Shown here piece by piece: positions 19,386 through 27,986 of a stretch of 64,000 bases of DNA (positions are counted from its first letter, which is position 1; each line of letters begins with the position of its first letter). This DNA comes from Streptomyces sp. NBC_01707. GTDB taxonomy: Bacteria; Actinomycetota; Actinomycetes; Streptomycetales; Streptomycetaceae. The stretch spans positions 1 to 64,000 of the forward strand of contig NZ_CP109191.1 in the NCBI RefSeq assembly GCF_041438805.1, given 5' to 3'. A model generated the notes under the pieces. That model did no database searches and was not told the origin of the DNA. It was given only the letters and a program-made list of their open reading frames with translations. The translations under genes and the position numbers were made by a program.

Positions 19386-20543
19386 CCGACCGGGAAGCCG
19401 GTCAAGATCACGCGCGGGACGTTGGACCGGTGGTTCAAGCTCTGGCGGGAGGGCGGCTTCGACGCGCTCCTGCCGCCGACCAGGCAGGTCACCCCGCGCA
19501 CGCCGGAGGAAGTCCTGGACCTAGCAGTGGCCTTGAAGCGGGAGAATCCGAGCAGGTCGACCGCGCAGGTGGTGCGGATCCTGCAGCAGCACCTGGGCTG
19601 GGGCCCGTCCTACCGCACCGTCCACCGGCCCCTTCAGCGCCTGGAACTGCTGCCCCGCCCCGACGGGCAGGCGCCGGAGGTGTTCGGCCGGTTCGAGGCC
19701 ACACGCCCGAACGAACTCTGAGTCGGGGATGCCCTCCACTGGCCGAAGATCGCAGGTCACAAGGCCTATCTCTTCGCTTTCGTCGACGACCACAGCCGGG
19801 CGGTGGTCGGGCACCGCTGGGGCAGCGCCGAGGACAGCGTCCGCCTGGCGGCGGCGATTCGGCCGGCACTGGCTGCCCGTGGCGTCCCCGAGGGCGTCTA
19901 CGTCGACAACGACGCCGCGTTCGTGGACTCCGCCCTGCTCTGAGCATGCGCGAGGCTCGGGATCAAGCTGATCCACTCGACGTCGGGGCGCCCGCAGGGC
20001 AGGAGCAAGAACGAACCCCTTTTCCGCATTGTCCGGGAACAGTTCCTGGTCGAGGTCGACACGGAGAAGGTCACCGACCTGGCCATGCTCAATCGCCTCT
20101 TCACGGCCTGGGTCGAACAGGCCTACCACCGGCGGGCGCACTCCGAGACCGGCCAGCAGCCGCTGGAGCGGTGGATGCTGCGCGAGGTCGCCAAGACCGC
20201 CACGGTCTCACTCCAGTCCAACACCTACAACGTCGACGCCTCGCTGGTCGGCCGACAGGTCGAACTCGTCTTCGACCTCTTCCACCTGCCCGACATCGAT
20301 GTCCCCTTCGGCGGCCGCTCGTTCGGCAGGGCCATCCCGCACCAGATCACCCCGCACGCGCACCCCAAGGCCAAGCCCGAGACCCCCGTCGCGGCCACGC
20401 CGGCGCCGACCGGGATCGACTACCTCCGCCTGATCGACACCGAGCGCACCAAGGAACTCGGGCAGCGGATCAACTACGAGGTCTTCCTGCCCGGCCAGGC
20501 CCAAACGACCGAAGCCGTCGACCTGACCGAGGAGGGCTTGTGA
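19386..20543 (+). pseudogene. DDE transposase (Mu/TniA-like), inactivated by two stop codons
   Basis: One frame reads as a single protein from about 19386 to TGA 20541-20543: an N-terminal HTH region (RGTLDRWFKLWREGGF), a DDE core (FAFVDDHSRAVVGHRW, EGVYVDNDAAF, SGRPQGRSK) and a Mu-type C-terminal beta-barrel region. It is interrupted by TGA at 19719-19721 (where relatives would have Trp) and TGA at 19941-19943 (where CGA is expected). Both are single transitions. The last codons overlap the next small gene by GTGA. Confidence 0.75.
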
Positions 20544-20755
20544 CCAGCGGCAACTCGGTCCGGGACCGGCTCGACGAGCTCGACGACCAGGAGACGTCGG
20601 CCCGCCTGCTGCTGGAGCGGAGGCTGCGGCTGGCCGGCCGCAGGCTCGACCACCACCGGGCCACCGGCCCGGCCTTGCGGCTCGCGGTCCGCTTCCACCG
20701 GCGGGCCGAACACGACACAGCAATCGCCCACTTGGAGAGGACGGACGGACGTTGA
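20540..20755 (+). CDS. Small transposon-associated protein of unknown function
   Basis: 71 aa from GTG 20540, overlapping the transposase stop (GTGA) and overlapping the ATPase start at 20752 (TTGA). It is rich in Arg, Leu and Asp (DRLDELDDQETSARLLLERR) and is probably helical. The tight coupling shows it belongs to the same transposon operon. No function recognised; since both neighbours are broken, it is probably no longer useful. Confidence 0.55.
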   Translation: MTSGNSVRDRLDELDDQETSARLLLERRLRLAGRRLDHHRATGPALRLAVRFHRRAEHDTAIAHLERTDGR

Positions 20756-20960
20756 TAGACAAACTGAGCTCGCACTGGGGCTTCCCGCGCATGCCCTTCG
20801 GCAAGGACCTGGCCCCTCGATGCTGCACCGGCACTCCGCCCACGCGCAGGCCGTCGCCCGCATCACCTGGTGCATCGGCGAACGCGCACTGGGGGGTGAT
20901 CGCCGACGAGGTCGGCGCGGGCAAGACCGTCGCTGCCTCAGCTGGACCACCCCCGCCACG
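20752..20960 (+). pseudogene. Transposon AAA ATPase (ExeA/TniB-like), frameshifted fragment
   Basis: From TTG 20752 the start reads MIDKLSSHWGFPRMPFGKDL, then shifts frame (LHRHSAHAQAVARITWCIGE) and shifts back at the Walker A region (DEVGAGKTVA, near 20908). Similarity ends soon after. It is the ATPase partner of the broken transposase and lacks most of its domain. Confidence 0.6.
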
Positions 20961-21271
20961 CTGACCAGGCAGGATCTGTCAGAGCCGCTGCTTGACATCA
21001 ATAGGGGCATCAAGCTGGCCGTGCGCTACGAGGCGACCGCTGATCGCAGCCATCAACGAGTGGCTTTGGCCACCGCCTTCACAAAGATCGGCGGGGCAGC
21101 GGTGCCTGATGCCGACCGCCGCGTGTGGCGCCTGATCGCGGCTGGCGGTGTCGTATGCGCGCGGGACGTTCCTCCGGTGGCGGGTGATGGCAGGGGCGGC
21201 CCGCGCTGTAGGCGACCATCGGCGAGAATGGGGAATATTGTCACAGTGGCGGCAGTCGCCAACACGGAGAA
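20961..21271. other. Region without a recognised gene
   Basis: Open reading is possible on the plus strand but no family is recognised; the sequence probably includes the end of the decayed transposon and the promoter of the OsmC-like gene. Nothing else stands out. Confidence 0.35.
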
Positions 21272-21736
21272 ATGGGATCGGTTGTGTCTGGCAGAGAGCA
21301 CGAGGTCAGCGTGTCTCGGACTGGTTCACATGAGTTCCTGGGCCGCAACTCCAGGGGCGCGACGGTGCGGCTTGGCTTCGCGGATGCCGAGGAGGCTTTC
21401 ACTCCAGGCGAGTTGCTCCAGATTGCACTCGCGGGCTGCATGTCGTTGACCGTCGAGGAACTCGTCACACGACGTGCCGGGGAAGACGCGGCTCTCGAGG
21501 CAACGGCGGGATCCTGGCACGCGCCGGGTGTCCGCGAGTACCAGAGGATCTGGGTCGATTTGGACGTCGACCTGTCCTTTCTCGACACCGTCACCCGTGA
21601 GCGGGTGGTTGCGGCGATGCGCAGGGCAGTGGAAGGCCAGTGCACGGCGCACCGCACGCTGGAGAAGGGTGCCGAGATAGCTCTCGCCGTCGAGACCGAC
21701 CGCGCCTCGAACACTGCGCCGCAGACGCTGCCGTAG
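21272..21736 (+). CDS. OsmC/Ohr-family protein
   Basis: About 150 aa, cytoplasmic. OsmC-family proteins reduce organic hydroperoxides with two cysteines; both are visible, in LAGCMSLTVEEL (about residue 54) and GQCTAHRTLEKG (about residue 125). The RTGSHEFLGRNSRGATVRLG start fits the family. ATG 21272 has GGAGAA only 4 bases upstream; GTG 21284 is an alternative. The flanks are transposon debris, so it looks like an intact survivor or cargo gene. Confidence 0.8.
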   Translation: MGSVVSGREHEVSVSRTGSHEFLGRNSRGATVRLGFADAEEAFTPGELLQIALAGCMSLTVEELVTRRAGEDAALEATAGSWHAPGVREYQRIWVDLDVDLSFLDTVTRERVVAAMRRAVEGQCTAHRTLEKGAEIALAVETDRASNTAPQTLP

Positions 21737-21797
21737 ACCGAGTCGGGTGGGCACCTGTGCGCGCAGTGAACAGGTGAGACTTTCGCTTCGCAACAGG

Positions 21798-22014
21798 CCC
21801 TGGACGTGATGAAGCATGCCAGCGCCTGCCGGTTGCCGTCCTCGCCCAGGCGAGCCGCCATCGGCTCCACCAACTTGCGTCTGCCGTCCAGCAGCAACCC
21901 GCGTACACACGCCTGCCCCCAGCGCCGCTGAGCCGCACAGAAGAACCCGTCGATCAACCCCGCCGCGAACGCCTCCAAGTCCTCCCAGACTTCGCTCATC
22001 TCCTCAGGTGTCAC
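21798..22014 (-). pseudogene. N-terminal remnant of an IS701-family transposase
   Basis: From GTG 22014: VTPEEMSEVWEDLEAFAAGL and then GLLLDGRRKLVEPMAARLGE, the characteristic IS701 start. The match ends after QALACFIT at about 21798, leaving roughly 72 codons; the DDE domain is missing. Confidence 0.7.
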
Positions 22015-22080
22015 GCCAACTCAGCGACACCCACGAGCAAGCAGACACGCCCCTCACGAGTGAAGATGACAAAGCCCTAC

Positions 22081-23031
22081 TAGTGCTGGATTCCTCGAAC
22101 GATGTACGTATATCCGCGTCGCATTCGTCGGGTTGGCGATGCCGGTCTGCTCGAGATCCATGGTTTCGCGCGGGAGTTGAGTTGGCTGGTTGCGAGGGTG
22201 GTGGCGTATGCGATGTCGTCGGGGTTGGCGAAGGAGCAGCCGGCGGGTGGGGCGACTTTGCGGAAGATGCGCCACCAGCCTTCCTCGAGGTTGAGCCAGC
22301 AGGCGTCGACGGGGATGAAGGCGTGATGGGTGCGGGGACGTCCTCGAGCCAACTCCAGGTGGACAGGCTGTTGTGGCTGGACAAGTGTCGGTGACGATCC
22401 AGACCTCACCGGTCGGGTTGGCGTCCCCGACCTGTTGCAGAAACCGCTGGTAGAAGACGCTTTACGTGAGGACGCGGTCATGGTGAGGGCCTGGCCGTCG
22501 GTCGGCCGCAGGTCGCCGTAGACCCAGGTCCTCTCCGGTCCGCGGCTGTAGGCGAGTACCGCCTTGAGCCGGTGCCCGTCGGGTGACCAGGCGGGGCGGG
22601 CGGGAAGGCCCGGGAGCTCGTCGGCGCAGATCACCGTCACGTCGTCGCGCGGCTGGGTGTAGAGGCCGATGATCCTCGTCCTTTTGGGACGAAGTCCGGG
22701 TCCTTCGACCGCATCAGGACCGGGTACGGCGCCAGCGCACGCCCTCGGCGAGCAGGATGCGACGGTGTAGCCAGCAGCGAACCGTCTTCTGACTGCAGCC
22801 CAGCTCCACCGCGATCGCCGGCACCCGCAACCCCGACCAGCTCACTCGATCATCCGGGCCCGCATCACCACGTCCCGTGGCGCCTTCCGCGCCCGCCGAC
22901 CAACGACGGCCCGATCGTCCCCGTCACCCTCCGGTCGTGCCCATAAAACCATCGCCCAGCACCCGCCCCCGAGCACCCTCAACTACCCCACCACCAGGAC
23001 ATATACCCAGCCAAAGAGGAATCCAGCACTA
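22081..23031 (-). mobile_element. IS630-family element with degenerate transposase
   Basis: A perfect 16-bp terminal inverted repeat (TAGTGCTGGATTCCTC at 22081-22096 and its complement at 23016-23031) starts with TA, the usual IS630/mariner target. The transposase on the minus strand is broken: an HTH part near 22850-22720, a DDE part (CADELPGLPARPAWSPDGHR, SRGPERTWVYGDLRPTDGQA) and a C-terminal part (HHAFIPVDACWLNLEEGWWR), joined across several frameshifts. The element can no longer encode its transposase. Confidence 0.8.
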
Positions 23032-23035
23032 GGCC

Positions 23036-23390
23036 ATGGCCATGAGATATGCGCAGGGTGGTCTCACACCGCAGGGTCAGGCCGCTCGAAAGCGCGTGCG
23101 AATACTCGCTGCCGAAGGCTTTGCGCGAGGCGAGAAGAACGCAGTGATCGCGAGGGATCTCCGGCTCAGTGTGCGGTCGGTGGAGCGCTGGCGCCGGTCC
23201 CGGCGCGGGGGCGGGGGCGGGTTGCAGGCCTTGCGGTGTTCGGGTCCGGCGAGGCGACCGAAGGTCAACGACAGCGACTTCGCGTTGCTAGAGAGGCTTT
23301 TGCTGCAAGAGGCGAAGGCTCACGGATGGCCGGACGAGCGCTGGACGCTGTACCGGATCCATGTGCTGATCGCGAACCGTCTACTTAGTC
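23036..23390 (+). pseudogene. Second IS630-family transposase, N-terminal fragment
   Basis: From about 23042 the plus strand reads MRYAQGGLTPQGQAARKRVR, then an HTH (KNAVIARDLRLSVRSVERWR) and WPDERWTLYRIHVL, typical of another IS630 transposase N-terminus. Similarity ends near 23390, before the DDE domain. It abuts the right end of the IS630 element at 23031, so two IS630 relatives lie head to head. Confidence 0.7.
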
Positions 23391-23545
23391 TAAACACTCG
23401 AACGAAACGCTCTCCGACGGGAGAACCCACTCCAACCTGGCGAATAGAAACAGGCATTTCGCACACATCGGGTTGAAAATTGATTTGATGCTTGTTGACT
23501 GCCTTGTATGAAACAGTAGGCACGCAAATTATATGGGAGGGCACC

Positions 23546-23575
23546 TTGACGTTGCTATCTTGAGCGGGCCAGATC
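23546..23575 (+). promoter_or_regulatory. Candidate promoter of the small secreted protein gene
   Basis: TTGACG (23546) and CAGATC (23570) are 18 bases apart, 27 bases before a strong AAGGAGG ribosome site. Reasonable but unproven sigma-70-type match. Confidence 0.35.
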
Positions 23576-23601
23576 AAAGCTTTCCGATTTAAGGAGGATT
23601 C

Positions 23602-23946
23602 ATGTCTAAGCGCAGAGTGTTCGCCGCCATCTCCCTGGCCGTGATGGCCACAGCCGGAATGGCAACGAGTGCGAGTGCGACCACTGGGTCAATTACGACT
23701 CAGGCAATGGCATCTGCCAATGTTGCTTCACCGGCGGACGAATCCTACCGAACCGTGAACTGGGTTTATTATAACACCTACAACGATAAGCCAACATGCG
23801 AAGTTGTGGGTCAAAATGCCGTACGCGATGGCTTGGCTAACCTCCACGAATGCAGGAAGAACCCGAACCCCGCAAAGGGGTACGATCTCTGGTTTGGATA
23901 CAATAATGCCGGTTGCGGCATATATTGCCGCGAGGACGGGCACTAG
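23602..23946 (+). CDS. Small secreted protein with four cysteines, function unknown
   Basis: 114 aa from ATG 23602, preceded by a near-perfect TTAAGGAGG. Signal peptide residues 1-26 (KRR, hydrophobic AAISLAVMATAGMA, cut ASA). The mature part has Cys66, Cys84, Cys105 and Cys109, so two disulfides are possible, and is rich in Tyr, Trp and Asn (VNWVYYNTYN, YDLWFGYNN). The region has clearly lower GC than its neighbours, suggesting separate transfer. The family is not recognised; a small extracellular effector or inhibitor is conceivable but not shown. Confidence 0.7.
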   Translation: MSKRRVFAAISLAVMATAGMATSASATTGSITTQAMASANVASPADESYRTVNWVYYNTYNDKPTCEVVGQNAVRDGLANLHECRKNPNPAKGYDLWFGYNNAGCGIYCREDGH

Positions 23947-23957
23947 AATCATCCGTA

Positions 23958-23986
23958 ACGGCATGCTAGAACCTCTGGCATGCCGT
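23958..23986 (+). terminator. Stem-loop after the small secreted protein gene
   Basis: ACGGCATGC (23958-23966) pairs with GCATGCCGT (23978-23986), 11 bases after the stop codon, followed by ATTG. Plausible terminator. Confidence 0.6.
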
Positions 23987-24095
23987 ATTGGCGGGTGACT
24001 TAAGCAGTCTACGTTCCGCAGTCGCCCGCGTTCCTGACGGCACTTGAACGGCGTTCTGAGTCGAGCGATTCGATACGTCTGCTTCGCGGGAAAAG

Positions 24096-24143
24096 GCCCT
24101 CTTGATAACTTCCGGACGTCGTCCAGCACGTTATCAAGAGGGC
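24096..24143. repeat. Perfect 14-bp inverted repeat
   Basis: GCCCTCTTGATAAC (24096-24109) and GTTATCAAGAGGGC (24130-24143) with a 20-nt loop. It lies between a secreted protein gene and a decayed dnaB, and could be a bidirectional terminator or the end of a lost element. Confidence 0.6.
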
Positions 24144-24202
24144 TTGTCTACACGTCCGTCGCGCTTGCCGATTTCATTCGTCCACCCCTGCGTGTGACTG
24201 CC

Positions 24203-24475
24203 TCACACCACAGCTTGGGGAACGCGTACAACCGGCCAGATCGCCAACCTTTGCAGATCGAGCAACTGCACCGCATGGAGGAGTAGTGCCCCCTGGAAGC
24301 CGACGCTGATGGTGACCGTGGGCCCGTTGCGGTGCTTGCCGATGATGAGGTCGGCTTCGCCGGAGCGCAGTGATTCCTTCTCGTAGGCGTCCTCTCGGTG
24401 CAGCATGACGACCATGTCGGCGTAGTTTTCGATGGCGCCGGATTCGCGGAGGTCGGAGACCACCGGCTTCTTGCC
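24203..24475 (-). pseudogene. C-terminal remnant of replicative helicase DnaB
   Basis: The minus strand encodes the DnaB C-terminal motif region: VVSDLRESGAIENYADMVVM, LHREDAYEKE, GEADLIIGKHRNGPTVTISV, then a frameshift into GFQGHYSSM. The Walker A part and the N-terminal domain are missing. It is probably a leftover of a phage or integrative element, not the host helicase. Confidence 0.7.
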
Positions 24476-24699
24476 AGTTTGAGGTCCTGATTCTCAGGCG
24501 GCGTTGCCTCGTCCCGCTCCCGTGCCGGTCGTCCGTGGGCGCACCACACCAGGAGGTACTCCTCGGCCCACGGCATACGGAAGTCGAACTCGAGTTGCTC
24601 ACAGCCCGGACTTCGAGCTCGTAACAAAGATCACCCTGCCCGACACTTTGACACCGCCTCCGGGCCCTTAACTTCGCGGCATTATGCGATCGCCGCCCA

Positions 24700-25135
24700 A
24701 ACCCAACTCCGTCTCGCCCGACCGCTTGCCACCGACCTGACGGCCGTGGGAAAAGCTGGCGCTGCCGCACAAGGTCACCTCGGCCCGGGCCGGCGTGAGT
24801 TTCGGACCTCCGCACGACGACCGGCTCACCAACCGGTGCTCCGAAACCCCACCCGCCCAGGTCCGGGCACCTCCCGGCTCGAAGAACCGACTCCCTGTCA
24901 CCCGCCACGACGTGGGCATAGTTCTCGCCACCGGCGAGGCATACGCCCGGCCCCGCCCACCACCAGAATGGCACGTGAACCGGCGTGGCAGGCTCCGCCC
25001 TGAGGGCGCCCCTGGGGGCACCGACGTACTTGTCCCCGAGCAGCACGAACATGGACCGGACGGTTTGAGGACGCGCGCCCACTCCGCGGTGCACTCCCTC
25101 ATCGCCTCCAGGTACGCCCTCGGGCCATGAGTGTG
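24700..25135 (-). pseudogene. DNA methyltransferase remnant
   Basis: On the minus strand HGPRAYLEAMRECTAEWARV then (after a frameshift) MFVLLGDKYVGAP match the N-terminal half of phage/plasmid site-specific DNA methyltransferases. Downstream the frame decays (multiple shifts, last recognisable part near 24720). The catalytic NPPF/DPPY-type motif is not visible in the remaining part. Confidence 0.5.
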
Positions 25136-25161
25136 ACCGCCCTGGACGCGGACGCCTCGTG

Positions 25162-26430
25162 TCACTGGGTGGGGGTCGTTGTCTGCTCCTTCTCGGCGGC
25201 GTCCAGTTCGGTCAGCCAACGGCTGGGCAGTTCCGCCGCGCCCGGCAGAGCTCCGTCAGCCACGAAATGCAGCGTGGTCGTGCCGCCGTAGGAGCACGAG
25301 AGCACCGACAGGGGATGGTTGGCAGGGAGCACGGTGAACATCCGTACTCCAGTCACCGGCGCGTCTTCATGCCGCAAGGGCTGGTGGAAGGCCACGTGAG
25401 AGGTGTCCACCGGTGCGCGGTGCGGTGCCGTCAGCATCTTCGCCGCGGCGTAGAAGGTCCCGGCCGGTGTGCGCTCCATCAGCAGTCTCGTGGCACGACG
25501 GATCGACGGCTGCCGCAGGACATCGGTTACCTCCACCACGGCCGCCAGCCGTTGTCGGGTCTCTGAGAGATGGGCCGGCAGCATTAGCGGGCCGAAGGAG
25601 AAGAGGTTTCCGGGCCGGGCGCTCTCCGCGGCGTGCCGACCGTCCACCATGACCATGGCGCTCAGTGGCTGGTCCGCGCCGCGTGACCAGTTGTCGAACG
25701 CCCACGTGCGCAGTGCACCCGCGAGGACCGCCAGAGAAGCGTCGTTACTGCTGCCGCCGGCCTCCGAAGCCACAGCGCGCAGCCGCTCCGTCGGGACGCT
25801 CGCCCACCCGCGCACAAGTTCGCCTGTCAGTGGTACGTCCGGATCGTTCCACACCCCCGCTCGCGACAGCATGCCCGACTGGTTTCTGAGCACACGGGCG
25901 AAAGCGGCCACGGTGGCGGGCCTGGGTGCCAAAGCTTTCGGCACCTCGGCGCCGAGCAGGCCGTACAGGGTGTTGCGGACCGCCACACCGTCGTGGGTGA
26001 CGTGCGACGCCCGGTAGCAGAGCGTGTGACAGCCGGGTGAATCGCCGCGCAGGAGCCACAGGTCCCAGGGAGGGCCGTCCTGGGTCAGCGGCTGGTTGAT
26101 CAGCGCGTCGACAGCCGCAGCTGCCCCGCCGGGCGCCACCACCATCTCCCTAACGCGGACGGTAAGATCGGGATGTAGCTCATGCACCCAGCGGGCCCGC
26201 AGCTTCGGCCCTTCAAGCCGGTGCGTGAGCACGGGCAGCCGGGACAGGCACGTAGCTACTCGCTCTCGCAACCGCTCCACCGGCGGCGCGTCCCCTGCCA
26301 CGTCGAGGACGGCGCCGATGGTGAGCGACATGGACGGCCAGTCACGTGTTACTGCGTCCATGCTCAGATCCATGGGGGTCGGCCGGAAGGCCGCCGCCGG
26401 GGAGAGAAACCCACTTTCCCTACCAGACAC
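25162..26430 (-). CDS. WS/DGAT-like (wax ester synthase / diacylglycerol acyltransferase) acyltransferase
   Basis: 422 aa from GTG 26430, with AGGGA upstream; ATG at residue 20 is an alternative start. WS/DGAT enzymes transfer acyl groups from CoA to alcohols or diacylglycerol. The condensation-type motif is present as SHVTHDG (about residue 142-148), where the family has HHxxxDG, so the first His is replaced by Ser but the second catalytic-type His and the Asp-Gly are kept. A later NLFSFGPLMLP / LSCSYGG region fits the C-terminal half. No membrane segment. Substrate unknown. Both flanks are remnants, and it has no operon partner. Confidence 0.7.
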   Translation of the reverse strand: MSGRESGFLSPAAAFRPTPMDLSMDAVTRDWPSMSLTIGAVLDVAGDAPPVERLRERVATCLSRLPVLTHRLEGPKLRARWVHELHPDLTVRVREMVVAPGGAAAAVDALINQPLTQDGPPWDLWLLRGDSPGCHTLCYRASHVTHDGVAVRNTLYGLLGAEVPKALAPRPATVAAFARVLRNQSGMLSRAGVWNDPDVPLTGELVRGWASVPTERLRAVASEAGGSSNDASLAVLAGALRTWAFDNWSRGADQPLSAMVMVDGRHAAESARPGNLFSFGPLMLPAHLSETRQRLAAVVEVTDVLRQPSIRRATRLLMERTPAGTFYAAAKMLTAPHRAPVDTSHVAFHQPLRHEDAPVTGVRMFTVLPANHPLSVLSCSYGGTTTLHFVADGALPGAAELPSRWLTELDAAEKEQTTTPTQ

Positions 26431-26984
26431 AGATTTTCCCTACCGATTCGTTCCTACACGATCTGCGATGTGGCCGATCGGAGGCTTGTCTGGGGGACTA
26501 GGGGCTCACTGCCCCCGCGGAGCGCGCTGAACCGGCCCCGCGCGCCAAGTCAGCCACGACGTCGTCGGTCCGCCCTTGCGGATTCATCCCGCCGGACGGC
26601 GCCCTCATCCAGCACCTCACCGCAATCTCGCCGTTGCGCCGAGACGGCACCCGTGCTGGCTGACTTGCTCGGTCTCGCCCAAGCTAACAACGACGAAGTG
26701 GCCTCTATAGAATTTACCTGCCAATCACTTCTTGAGGCCCTTCCGTTTCGTACGGGCAGTCAGTGAGCCCCACCGTGCCCTGCGGAAAATCCGTCACGAC
26801 CCAAGCCGTACGAGGGCGTACTCGACGGGCGAACGGTTTGCGGGGTTGGTGCGAGTTCTCGGGACAAAACGCTCTTTTTCTGGTCGTTTCAGAATGAGGT
26901 GCGGGGTCGTCTCAAGCAGATGATGCTGCAGGCGAGTTGGAGCGGTGTGAGGGAGGTCGGCACGTAGCCCGTCCGCCGGTGCGG
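26431..26984. other. Gene-poor stretch
   Basis: No gene supported on either strand. One plus-strand tail ending at 26766 (LADLLGLAQANNDEVASIEF) looks protein-like but has no start or family. Probably a remnant plus the promoter region of the acyltransferase. Confidence 0.35.
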
Positions 26985-27141
26985 GTGCAGATGACCTCCA
27001 GGTCCTGAAGGCGGATGGTGAGGGAAGTGCCCGACCACAGGCAGACCTCTTCCCCGCACTGACCACAAGGTCGTGCGCGGCAAGGACACGGCGCAGGGCT
27101 GCGGAGGTGGTGATATCGCGCGCCAGTGCGCGGCTCTTCAA
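26985..27141 (-). pseudogene. Small HTH regulator remnant downstream of the integrase
   Basis: From TTG 27141 (overlapping the integrase stop as TTGA): KSRALARDITTSAALRRVLA then, after a one-base loss near 27060, LWSGTSLTIRLQDLEVICT. This is the usual small Cro/C1-like protein found after actinobacterial integrase genes. The frame then decays. Confidence 0.55.
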
Positions 27142-27357
27142 CTCTCAGCGCATCGGAGCGTCTCCCCCACGCCTACGCCGAGGCGGTCGGCAACCCGGGT
27201 GTTCGCCCACACCCACGCCTGCTCGTTTCGCACGTGCATGTAGCCGGTCATGGCGGCCAGCCACTCATGCCCGAGCAGCTCCTGGATCGCTTTCAGATCC
27301 ACGCCCCCGCTCATACAGGGACGAGGCGCAAAAGTGCCGCAGGCCGTGCCGGGTCAA
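27138..27357 (-). pseudogene. C-terminal remnant of a tyrosine recombinase (phage/ICE integrase)
   Basis: The minus strand carries the catalytic end of a tyrosine integrase: LTRHGLRHFCASSLYERG (H-x-x-R), then after a +1 shift in a G run VDLKAIQELLGHEWLAAM (the LGH histidine) and TGYMHVRN with the nucleophilic Tyr, ending with TGA at 27138. The rest of the enzyme is missing. No att site was recognised nearby and there is no tRNA gene. Confidence 0.75.
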
Positions 27358-27986
27358 CCGGCCCGTCCACACAGGCAGATGGGCCTAAAACCCTCTGGCT
27401 CGCGCTGACGCCACCAACCCGGCACTCCTGATACGCCTCACGCCAGCCCACCCGCCAACACGTCCAACGCCACCACCAGACGATGCTCTCCCGACGACCC
27501 GGACCCCACCGGACCAACCCCCGCTCCCAGCACCGCCGCACACACGGCACTGACCTCAGAACCACTGAGACAAAGTCCCGAACCACGCGGTCCGTTGAGA
27601 AAGGCGGCCGAGACAGAACACCAACGCAGAATCGGCGAACCCAGCCATCTGACCAGGAAGAGTGCTGCTGCCCAGCCCAAACACACACCGGACCTTTAGA
27701 CCCAGACACCCACCCCGCAGGCCCGCCACGCCCCCCAGTCGGAGCACAAAACCCCAGACCCCCCGAACACGGCACTCACCCCCTCCTCCCGTCTCAACGA
27801 ATCATCAACACACCAGGTCAGCTACCACCCCGCACACCAACTACCCCGTCCAACACACGCGGAGGGTTCCTGTCGCAGGTCTCTCGCGGAATTGTCAGTG
27901 ATCGGTAACGGATGGATCCGGTGGCCGCCGCCTTCCGTCTGCAGGGGGGAACGAGATCAACGGAACGACAAGGATCGGGGCGGACG
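27358..27986. other. Gene-poor, C- and A-rich stretch
   Basis: No coding region supported. The upstream part of the integrase gene is not found here. The last 100 bases must include the promoter of the deacetylase gene. Confidence 0.4.

Noticed and set aside
21241..22014. Full-length minus-strand transposase frame opposite the OsmC-like gene
   Set aside because: Only the first ~72 codons match IS701; the rest is antisense to the OsmC-like gene.
27483..27908. Plus-strand frame rich in Pro, Thr and Arg
   Set aside because: Composition reflects the C/A-rich DNA; no motif, no ribosome site.
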